A program made the translations under genes and the position numbers. From assembly GCA_903813345.2 (NCBI GenBank), contig CAIIXF020000011.1, positions 7,712,571 to 7,776,570 of the forward strand: a stretch of 64,000 bases of DNA, given 5' to 3'. Under the pieces are notes generated by a model, which saw only the letters and a program-made list of their open reading frames with translations, was not told the DNA's origin and did no database searches. This stretch comes from Owenia fusiformis. Its lineage: Eukaryota > Annelida > Polychaeta > Sabellida > Oweniidae. Positions 54,146 through 64,000 of the stretch are shown here, piece after piece. Each line of letters starts with the position of its first letter. Position 1 is the first letter of the stretch.

Positions 54146-55786
54146 ATGTCCCCACCTATGGGTGATCCTGTCAAATGGTTATCCTAAAAATGAGTAGACA
54201 AGACTTTACCGACACAATTTGATGACGGAAAATCCAAAATGGCCACCTTAAAATTTACCTAGAATGCCAAAAAACTAATCAGATCTAGATTTTCATACTA
54301 AGAATCATCCCTGAAAATTTGAAATTGATCTACAACACAGTTCACCTAAAAACGCGTAGACAAGACTTTACGGGCAGGATTTTAAGACGGAAAATCCAAA
54401 ATGGCTGCCTTGGCATTTATCCAGAATGCCAAAAAACTAATCAGATCTAGATTTTCATACTAAGAATCATCCCTGAAAATTTGAAATTGATCTACAAAAC
54501 GGTTCACCTAAAAACGCATTGACAAGACTTTACGGGCAAGATTTTAAGACGGAAAATCCAAAATGGCTGCCTTGACATTTATCCAGAATGCCAAAAAACT
54601 GATCAGATCTAGATTTTCATATTAAGAATCATCCCTGAAAATTTGAAATTGATCTACCAAAAGGTTCAACGGGAAATGCGTAGACAAAACTCTACAGACA
54701 AGATTTTAGGACGGAAAATCCAAAATGGCTGCCTTGGCATTTACCCAGAATGCCCAAATACTAATCAGATCTAGATTTTCATACTAAGAATCATCCCTGA
54801 AAATTTGAAATTGATCTACAGAACTGTTCACCTGGAAATGCGTAGACAAGACTTTACAGACAATATTTTAGGACGGAAAATTCAAAATGGCTGCCTTGAC
54901 AATTACCCAGAATGCCAAAAAACTAATCAGTTGTACATTTTCATATTAAGGATCATCCCTGAAAAATTGAAATTGATCTACCAAACAGTTCACCTGAAAA
55001 CGCGTAGACAAGACTTTACAGACAAGATTTTAGGACGGAAAATTCAAAATGGCTGCCTTGACATTTACCCAGAATGCCAAAAAACTAATCAGATCTAGAT
55101 TTTTATACTAAGAATCATCCCTGAAAATCAAGAATTGATCCACCAAACGGTTCACCTGAAAACACGTAGACAAGACTCCACAGACAAGATTTTAGAACAG
55201 AAAAATCCAAAATGGCTGACAATAAAAAAGTGATCATGAGTTTTTGCTGATTTCTTTTTACAAAATTATCACATATAAATACTGTTAACAACAACATAGC
55301 TTTAACAACAAAGTACATCTGAAATTATTTATAAAGCTACTAAATAGTTAGAATATGAAAACTCAAAAACACCATTCAATATGATACAAAGTATTATCGT
55401 GCGCTAACTTTTCTTAAGACATTCAAAATGGCTGACATGACTGAGCTAACAGGTCCAAAACCTAATCAGATCTAGAATGAAGTGAGCCGAACAAGATGTT
55501 AAAGTTTTAAAAGCAACTGTGAAGCCGTTTTTCTTAAAGTTTGCAGACAGGGATTTTAGCATTTGACTTCAAAATGGCCGACAGGAAGTAGGTATCGAGT
55601 TAATTTTTTTCATCCACATCTGTATGCACTCATAAGTTATCCCTGAAAATTTGAAGGTGATATCTGTAGCGGTTTTGGAGAAAACTCCCGGACGTACGGA
55701 CGGACAGACGGACGGACGGACAGACGGACGGACAGACGGACGCGCCTAGGCCGACAATATGGCCCCACACTATGTGGTGGGGACAT
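54146..55786. mobile_element. Non-autonomous element with 162-bp tandem repeats and (GACG)n
   Basis: The ends are ATGTCCCCACC and GGTGGGGACAT. From 54,185 to 55,215 a unit with AGACAAGACTTTACGG, then CCAAAATGGCTGCCTT, then CTAATCAGATCTAGATTTTC, then AATCATCCCTGAAAATTTGA repeats every 162 bp, 6-7 times. A GACG/GGAC microsatellite (55,690-55,745) lies before the right end. 162 is a multiple of three, so a 97-codon frame arises; it is not a gene. No target duplication is clear. Confidence 0.85.
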
Positions 55787-56244
55787 AAAAACGGTTATTT
55801 AAACTGCGTATCATTGTAGATACGTTTTCTAGTATGTCATTCAACTGTATTTTTGTAAATTAATTGTTTTTCAGAAATATATGATTATCTTCATTTTGCC
55901 GCCATGCAGAGCATAGTGCAAAACATTTTTCCTCTTGTCACAAAGAGGACAATGTGTTTTGAGGTGTCAGGTGATGGGCGTTTCATGATTAAATGCAAAA
56001 TCATTAGAGCAGATATCCAAAAACATCGGAATTCAACATGTCATGCAAGACTACATCGATCTAGTAATAGTTTTCAGAGTTTAAAGTATGGATTAAACAC
56101 GGTTATAATATTATGAATACACTTTCTACAAATACACTAATTATACAGAACTAGTCCAGTCAACATTCAAAATGGCAGCAATCATCATATGCCAATTTCT
56201 AAAACTTAAATTCATTGTTGCAGTGACCTATATATGTACAATGT
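55787..56244. other. Unassigned sequence
   Basis: A 70-codon plus frame at 55,904 (MQSIVQNIFPLV at its start) has no domain I know. Nothing else is recognised. Confidence 0.4.
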
Positions 56245-56405
56245 GTTACGCAGTAAACACGATACAAATATATGTCATATTCCGCAACGAATATGGCATA
56301 TTCACTTGCGGTATATGCCAGATTCACCTGCGGTATATGACACACTAACCAATGAGAACGCAATACGGAAGTACGCAATTGTCCATTACATCGATTCAAC
56401 GAACG
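56245..56405 (+). mobile_element. End fragment of the 853-bp element family
   Basis: GTTACGCAGTAAACACGATA and the following ~150 bp match 13,699-13,860, including CTGCGGTATATG and the ACGCAATTGTC phrase. Only the left end is present. Confidence 0.8.
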
Positions 56406-57629
56406 TGCTAAAGTCTATAAATTATCATTATAGTTACTGATTCAACATCTTAGTGCATTGAATATATCAACTAATACAATTGAATAACAAAAGTTTAATA
56501 TTGTTTTGTGTGTTACAGTACATGCAAAAACACACTTCAAGTGAAACATTAGGACACATTAATAAACGAACCTAGTTAGTGAAGCTTATAAGTGACTTTT
56601 ATAACCAAATCAAAACTTTAAATAATCACGAGTATTTATATATTGTTGAATTGGCAATCACGATTGACACATTTCAAATATTTTCATAAGTATCATTTAG
56701 CATTAACATGTAATAAACGAGGACGACATCTAGGATATCAGCTTTATTTAGCAATGTAGAACTTACACTACTTAATATGTTCAATGGCGCATCATAAAAT
56801 TAAGGGATTTCTGTCTGGGGTTTCCATATTTTGAACAGTAATCTGGCTTGACCAAAACCTCTTCTGCGATACATTATCAGTAAAACATGTATAACATTTA
56901 CACCTGCGGAGCCACACAAAGTGTTATTGTAGGCAAATGTTCACTAAGAGAGGAGAGGGGATTCTACAAGTCGATGTAAAATGTGTTTTGAAGTGGTGTT
57001 TATTAAAGGCAGGTGTTCACTAGAGAGAGGTGTTGACCAAGTTATGTTTCAATATAGCAACAATTCTTAATTCTGTCCCAACATTGGTTAAATTTCAGTA
57101 ATATTTTTCAAAAAACTGCAAAATATTTATATTGAAAAAATGTAATGCCAACTATGGAATTTTATTTATAAAGGAATATGAAAAAGTTTTTGTAAAATTC
57201 TTTAATTCTCATTAAGACATTGACAAGCAAGTCAGAATATGTTTGTAATACAGATGTTCAATAGGTATAAACAGTACAGTATTCAATAAATTGTGTTTAT
57301 TGTACACATATTATATATAGCTCAATGCTATTAAATATCAGCTCACGATTTGTTCAACACAGGATATGAAGTCGCCACCGATAACTATACCACTATCATT
57401 AATCTAAGTTACAAAAGAAGGGTACGATAATGTTCACTCTACTAATTACCTAACACCTAAAAATGCATAAGATACTTGGTCTAATTGTATTGTTAAGTTT
57501 ATTTTTGAAAGTGCCTTGGTAACATCTACCATCAACCAATAAACCATTAATAAGGAAGAGATAAATAAAAACAATTACATAATCATTACTAATAAGCCAA
57601 ATGTGTTGCTCATGAACACCAAATGCAAG
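56406..57629. other. Unassigned AT-rich sequence
   Basis: There is no gene. A short phrase (GGYGTTCACTAGAGAGAG type) recurs near 56,940 and 57,010. Confidence 0.45.
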
Positions 57630-58510
57630 GTATAGTAGAGTGAATGTTGTGCTCTCCAAGGTAAGGATTGTAATTTGTGGTGCAACAACAGAATATGATA
57701 ATGTTCTCTCCCAGTTAAGGATTGCACACAATTTGTTATAGCAGTTGGCAACTAGATTTCAGTCATTAGTGGTTCCAGAGATGTTTTCTCCAATTTGAAG
57801 GTTGTACACAATATGCAAGCATACTCAATAACAATAGTTGGGTTACAAAATCATTAGTGGTGCCACTGAAGAGTAGGATAATGTTGTTTTCTTCAAGGTG
57901 AAGGTTGTACACAATATATAATCGCAGTCCATAACAACATGTATGTTAGTGGTGGCACAGATGAGTATAATACCGTTGTTCTCTCCTAGGGAACGATTGC
58001 ACAAAACAAGTAATAGTAGTTCATAACTAGCATCAACTATCATTAACTATCATTACAGTCTAGGTAAAGAATCATCAGAATGTTGTTCTCTCTCCAAAGT
58101 AAAGTTTTCCGCCAATATGATATCGCAGTCCACAACTAAGTTCCAACACCATTGTTATCTAGGTTACAAAGTCATTAGTGATGCCACACCACAGTATGAT
58201 AATGATGTTCGATCCAATGCAAGGATTGCGCATGTTAACGCAGTCCATAAATTCCATCTCTAGCAGCAAAAGTCGAGGGAACAAAGTCATTAAAGGTGCT
58301 AACAATAGTGTTATAATGTTGTTATCTCCAAGGTCAAGAAGGTAAGGATTGCACACAATATGTAAAATCAGTCCATAACTAGCTTCAACCATCATTATAG
58401 TATAGGTAACCACCACATCAGAGTATGATTATGTTGTTTTCTCCAAGGCCATCACAAAATATGTAATCCCAAGCCATAACTAAGTTCCACCGACCACCAT
58501 CATTGCAGTC
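57630..58510. repeat. Degenerate ~110-bp tandem repeat
   Basis: About nine units share AATGTTGTTYTCTCCAAGGT, then AAGGATTGCACACAATATG, then CAGTCCATAACTA, then GGTTACAAAGTCATTAGTGG. Unit length varies from about 60 to 125 bp. Frames on the minus strand are repeat artefacts. Confidence 0.75.
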
Positions 58511-59480
58511 TAAAATCATAATGATATAATCTTTCATGATGAGCATATTTTACTCATCACTTTAAAGAAGAGCATTAACATGCAACATGTCAGCTTGCCA
58601 TTTGTTACAGATGCCTAACACATAAATACAATCACACAGCCCTTGGGCCCATGCATTTTGCATTCAAATTTGCCATTCATTGCAAATTGCATTCTGCTAT
58701 CAAGACATGTGTTCTTGATGAACACAAAAAATGTCCATTGTTGCTAATATACAACATTGATGGTTTAAAAACTAGTTTAAATTGAAGAAAAAAAACAGGG
58801 CCAAAAAACAAGTGTCAATCCTTGAAAGAGGATCTAATCAGTCAGTTGTAACATTTTGCAAGTAGCTCCTGACCACAAAACAAATGAGATGTAAGATCTT
58901 AAGGAGAATCATTGAATGATATCAAGATCAATTTAGTGGTTTTTAAAGGTGTGAGTAGTCCACACACCAACAAACTTTTTTCAAAATGCATTTGTTTTGT
59001 TTTTTAAAAATCATACTTTTATACAACGTTCGATTATTGAATACTGGTAAAACATGTTTGATCTTTTAAAAATTAATTCCTATGCGCTGTACACTATTAA
59101 ATAATTCAACTTACTTAAACAGGATTCAAAGACTTCTGTCCTCTCCTCAAATATGCCACTTTAGTTAAACAGATCTATCACTAGTAGTAACAATATGCCA
59201 TGTAGATACAGACACTGCAAAGAGCTAACGTTGATTGTCTATCTTTTATGTAACTTCTCAACTGGGGTTCAAAGTGTAATGACCTGAAAGTACTTAGAAA
59301 AAAGGAAAAAAGTCAGCAATGATTTGACTTTTTTCCTTTAAAGTGATAAGTTAATATACCCATCTCTCTGGAATGGCCATTTTCAGATATGAGTATGTTT
59401 AAATATCACTTTAAGAGAATGCATTAATATGCAAAATGTCACCACTGGCCATTTGTTAAAGATGCAATCTGTTACAGTAG
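58511..59480. repeat. Spacer with a duplicated ~75-bp segment and a hairpin
   Basis: ATCACTTTAAAGAAGAGCAT to TTTGTTACAGATGC (58,555-58,613) recurs with changes at 59,405-59,465. A perfect 15-bp stem (AAAGGAAAAAAGTCA, 9-base loop, complement) lies at 59,301-59,339. No gene is seen. Confidence 0.6.
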
Positions 59481-61599
59481 ACGAACACCAATTGCTGGCC
59501 GCAATCCATAAAGAGCTTTGTTCACAGAAATATACATGTAACATTATGTCACTACTTTTGGTGGCGACATAAAAATCAAATCATTGCTGAGTAAGTACAC
59601 TTTACTAAGAACTATGACTATATCACCTTATCACCGCTGAATTAATTGGCAACTTGTTACTTGAAAGTTATCATTATTATATTGATCAAAACTAAATTGA
59701 TAGAATATTAACTATTTTCCCAGTAGTCACAGAACATAAATTACCAAACACATGTAAACAAGACCACTGTTCCTGGTGTTGCAGCCCAAGATCTGCTTTG
59801 CTGAAAATACAAAAAGATGCTGTAATACTCAGATAATATCACAATGTAAACAAATTGCCAAAAAAAGAATCAATTAGGAGGGATGGAGTAAGGTAGTAAT
59901 ACATTCTAACTAGACAATACAAAACTGCTTCCAGCATTGCATCCATTGTGTGCCTTCTGCCAAGTTCATACTTCTGGCTAAATTGTGATTTTGTGCAAGG
60001 AGAAAATCGATTTATTAGTATCTTCTATGCAATAGTAGAAGTTGTTGTCCAAAGCAGTAGAAGTCAGCATCTCTCTTAAAACCACCTATATTGAGAAAAG
60101 TTGTTTTAATGACTACCTTAACTCCAAAGCAAGCAAGGGATTATCATTTGCAAAACCTGAACAATTTGCTTTAAACAATCAGAGTCTAGGTCATAAATAC
60201 CTATACAGTTGATTGCTTTTTGGACCAAATCATGGTCACATTTACACTGACCTCAACACAAGAAAAAAATAGTTGAAAACTAAAAATTGGCTACAAATAG
60301 GCTACAACACAGAGAACCATCTTCCAGCTCGCACCAAAAAAAAGAATTGAAAATTGAAACCTAAAATCTGAGACTAACATACTTAGTATGTTAACTCTCA
60401 GGTGAAAGTGAATTTATAAAAACAATATGAAGACAACATTTCCAAATATGGCGCACATCTCTTCCATTTTGAAATGAACCATTGGTGGATTCCACTATTC
60501 TTTCATTTCAGAACATAGAACCTGTTAGGAAGCTTTCAAGCCAACCACACCTTAACAAAAGATCAAACATTGGGTGACCGTCCCCTCGCTCATGCTGTAT
60601 GCTGTCCAGAGAGATTAAGAAGAATTACAAGAATGCCATCCTTGGCCATGCATCATTAGGATACATCACATTAAAAAGATGAAATACAAGACCAGACCAC
60701 TATCAATTCCTGATAGTATCTTTACTGTAACACTGATAAGCAATGTCTACCTACCTAAAGAGTACAAGGGTAACATGTATCAACTCCAATGCCGTTCCTG
60801 TACAGTAACCACGTGAACCCTAGCTGCGTCCTCACAAGATCTTAAGAATCACACTATACTCGTCATAGCCAACTAATCGACACTGATGCTTGAAAGCAAA
60901 AATGAGTGGACCATCACCAGAATTCACCGAGACCCCTCGGGAACTATCGAATGCACACCGGCACCACAGCAATACATTGACCTACATCCTGGTGGGTGCA
61001 GGTCGACCACGTTTACTAACGAGTAACTGTGGCTTTCATCGACCATCAGAATATAGGCGAAACAAGAACCAAGTTCAACAATAAGAGTCCACAATGGAAA
61101 CTGTTGGGTTGGGACTTACAAGGAATTGATACCTGAAACCCATGCATCTAGAGATTGATAGACACTGATCATCAGAATCACAGTGGAGATACCACAAGGA
61201 ACATCAAATGGTATGATCAAGTAAGCCAGAGCTCTCAATGCAATGGATCAGAATGACTCATGCTCAACGATGCCATTCTTAGATATTCCTCAAAATCAAT
61301 CGGGACAACATAAAACATGAACAAAGGAAGGCCTCCCAATACTTGATCTCGTGTTAAGACATGTTCAGCCATCCAGCTTCATAGCAGACTCCACATTCCT
61401 CCACTCCAGAATAATGGGCTGGCCAGCAAAATCCACCGGTTCATTCAAAATGGAAGGTGCCCCACTAAACGAGAAGAACCTGCCTCCCAACCCATAGATG
61501 GAAATTATTGTCTAGCTGGAGATGACCCTTTAAATGACATAAAAAATACAACATAAAAAATACAACATAAAAAATCAAGATTACTTAACTTGGGTGACA
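59481..61599. other. Unassigned sequence
   Basis: No gene is recognised in 2.1 kb. A GGTGGCGACATAAAAA phrase at about 59,560 resembles the end of the element at 54,146-55,786 and may be a stray fragment. A 64-codon frame at 60,890 has no domain. Confidence 0.45.
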
Positions 61600-62345
61600 G
61601 GAACATTGCAACACATCAGCGGTCGTGTTAAAGTAGTTTCCAGTGTACGGGTCATCTTGGCTTGGCTTCCCATGTGTGGCTCACACTCCAGCAGGTGATT
61701 AATCTTCCAGAGGGCGGCTTGGTTTTCAGTAGGTAGGTCATCTTCACTTGGATTGGCTAGGTTTCCATTTGTGACTTGATGCTTATGGGTGGCTAGGTTT
61801 CCATTTGTGGCTTGATGCTTATTTGTGGCTCATCTTACAGCAGGTGACTATCTTCCAGCAGGTGGCTCATCTTTCAGCAGGTGGCTCATCTTCCAGCAGG
61901 TGGCTCATTTTCCAACAGGTGGCTCATTTTCCAGCAGGTGGCTCATTTTCCAGCAGGTGGCTCATCTTCCAGCAGGTGACTAATCTTCCAGAGGACAGCC
62001 TGACTTCCAGTAGGATGACCATCTTTGCTTGACTTCCAATTGATGGCTAGGTTGCCATTTGTGGCTTGATGCTTATTTGTGGCTCATCTTCCAGCAGGTG
62101 GCTATCTTCCAGCAGGTGACTCATCTTCCAGCAGGTGACTCATCTTCCAGTAGGTGACTCATCTTCCAGCAGGTGACTCATCTTCCAGCAGGTGACTCAT
62201 CTTCCAGCAGGTGGCTCATCTTCCAGAGGGCAGATTGACTTCCTGTAGGATGATCATCTTGGCTTGACTTCCAATTGATGGCTTGGCTTCCACTTGTTGC
62301 TCGTCTTCCAGCAGGTGCCTCGGTCTTCCAGAGGCCAGTTTGGAT
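61600..62345. repeat. 19-bp minisatellite (CTCATCTTCCAGCAGGTGG)
   Basis: Arrays of the 19-bp unit lie at about 61,835-61,990 and 62,080-62,225. Flanking phrases (GATGGCTAGGTTGCCATTTG, TGGCTTGATGCTTATTTGTG) are also duplicated, giving a higher-order unit of about 270 bp. Open frames of 75-80 codons follow the repeat. Confidence 0.9.
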
Positions 62346-63627
62346 TCCTGTTTGTGTTTTGGATTCTGGTGGGCTTCTAAACTCCAGGCTAAAGGTAAAT
62401 CTGAAAGAAATACTTAACATTAGGAAATGAAATACTGTACTTACTTGATCAGGATCCTAGAGACACATCCCTCCTAGACAATGCTACTTGAGTCACATAA
62501 AGCATCACCAGAAGTAGTCATAGCAATATTGTATGTGGATACAAATGCTGCAGTCAGACTGTTCAGATTGTAGTTCCTATCCAACATTTCTCAGACAAGA
62601 CAGAGCTTTACATCTCCAAGGTCAGAAGAGTGCATCTGAAAGTACATACAAAAAGGAAAAGTCAGTACAGCTCTGAGAAGCTTTCAAATGCAATGACCAG
62701 AAATAGCCTGCTGTCCACTCATGAGTATTTACACAAAAGTGAGAAAATTCTTTTGCAACCACTACACAAAAAGTGAGAAATGTAGCATTATCAGCTTTTT
62801 CAACAAATAGTAATCAGGGCGCCGTATCCAAACTGCGTGCATACTATGCAAGCAGTTTGAAAACCTAACAAACTATAGTGGAGACGATGGGCTCGATTGC
62901 CGTATCATACTGCATTTGAACGGCGATATGGCAATTGCCGTATAGAACATCATTATTTGTAATAACGGTTATCTTTTAAAAATCTAAACAATTCCGGACT
63001 TCAAATTCATATTAAATCATATAACATCCATAGTAAGTACAATCTTAAAGTATTTTCCATAGATATCGTTTATTTCTACTCCAGTGCACAAGGGCCGATT
63101 ACAACCTGAAATCCCTGAAATTGTGAAATTGCAACAGACCCTCCTTGTACTTAATTTCGGCAATATTAAATAAAGAGATGGCATGAATTTTTTTATTGAT
63201 ATTAGAAGAACATATATAAAATAAACTTTTCCTCGCGTGCATTTAAATTCTGCCGTGTGCAATTACTCCCGTGGGTTCTCAAAGTTTCACTTATTTTAGG
63301 CAAACGACAAAAACGTACTTTGGAAGTTAAGGTGCTCTTCAGACATTCCAGAGGCGAGAATAACATGAAACCAGACAGGTTTTCATTTTAATTTTATCGT
63401 TTTTATAAATAACATCGTCTTCCTGCATGCATTTTGGGTTTGATTCATCCTTTACACTGACGTTTTAGGTATAAAAGTCTCGGCTTTAAGTCATTACTAG
63501 ATCGCGTTCAAAGTACTAAGTACCGTTCGCATTACCATTGTTCTCAGACGGACAATGCTGCCTGGATAATTTCGTCCAGCAACCAATTCGCCCAGAAACA
63601 AAACCAAGAGACGTATGTAGCAAGTGC
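62346..63627. other. Unassigned sequence with a TIR-element fragment
   Basis: At 62,815-62,885, CCAAACTGCGTGCATACTAT and AAGCAGTTTGAAAACC resemble the end of the element at 52,234-53,481. No gene is recognised elsewhere. Confidence 0.5.
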
Positions 63628-64000
63628 CATTTCTAGAAACTCAGTTTAGAGTCGGGAAAGTGACTTGAGAATGCAGGAAAACTGACCAATCAGAATGCCC
63701 GATTCCTCAGTATTTCTCAAGTGAATCTTCGATTATGGAGAAAATTTTTCACGCTCGAATTCCACCTATCTATTGCACATGGATCGCTTCAAAAGTGATA
63801 CAATCGGGAAGCTGGTTTTGTCAGCTTCACTATGACATTATGCTTTTAGAAATTGACCGAGAAATGGCGGAGAAAAAGACCGAAAAGTGTCATTTCTAAA
63901 ACGGCGAGTTTGGAGAGCTAAAGAGGATTGGGACTGCTAGAAAGCCTGCCAATCAGAACGCAGGATTTCTTATGTGAAACTTGGAATTCGAGAAATCGCC
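63628..64000. repeat. Diverged tandem pair of a CCAAT-containing repeat
   Basis: Sequence around GACCAATCAGAATGC (63,684) recurs as GCCAATCAGAACGCA (63,948), with matching flanks (CATTTCTA, GGCGAGTTTGGAGA/ACTCAGTTTAGAG, GAATTCGAG). The offset is about 263 bp. It runs off the right edge. Confidence 0.55.

Noticed and set aside
60890-61084. Possible exon or rRNA-like GC-richer patch
   Set aside because: I recognise no rRNA helix or protein motif; the 64-codon frame has no domain.

Overview
The window looks like repeat-rich, gene-poor nuclear DNA of a marine invertebrate animal. It is AT-rich, and it carries long tandem satellites, mariner and LINE relics, many small inverted-repeat transposons, and cysteine-rich and nuclease domains of a kind common in invertebrate mobile elements. 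I cannot name the species or phylum from sequence alone. I see no rRNA, tRNA or CRISPR array, and no convincing single-copy host gene.

The backbone from about 6.5 to 53.6 kb is a satellite with a monomer near 188 bp and a three-monomer higher-order unit near 566 bp. All blocks lie in the same orientation, so they look like one array blown apart by nested insertions. The main insertions are a fold-back element (8.8-9.7 kb); a decayed ~15.5 kb element 'A' (11.24-26.75 kb); a 13.7 kb element 'B' (26,896-40,621) that cuts one monomer with a TTA duplication; and smaller ones near 40.8, 45.6, 47.7-52.1 and 52.2-53.5 kb. Element A has itself been hit by a mariner, a 2.8 kb terminal-inverted-repeat (TIR) element with an 0.85 kb element inside it, a CACTG-ended miniature element, a long inverted-repeat element with a 9-bp-duplication miniature element inside it, and a 7.2 kb palindrome (18,813-25,998) flanked by a 6-bp duplication.

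The most interesting content is element B. On the minus strand it carries, in order, an SGNH-hydrolase-like domain, a long Ser/Pro repeat, a ubiquitin-like fold ending in Gly-Gly, a Cys-rich zinc module, a DUF6589/transposase-like core, a FEN/XPG-like nuclease and a Tesmin-type CXC domain. These are spread over four open frames packed end to end. A decayed cousin of the nuclease-CXC part sits on the plus strand in element A (15.88-17.24 kb). I infer a family of large DNA transposons whose protein may be released from an N-terminal part at a ubiquitin-like Gly-Gly junction.

The flanks (1-6.5 kb and 53.6-64 kb) hold minisatellites, dispersed repeats, a 162-bp tandem element with (GACG)n and sequence in which I recognise nothing. 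The 5'-truncated LINE at 49.7-50.5 kb has a clear 14-bp duplication.
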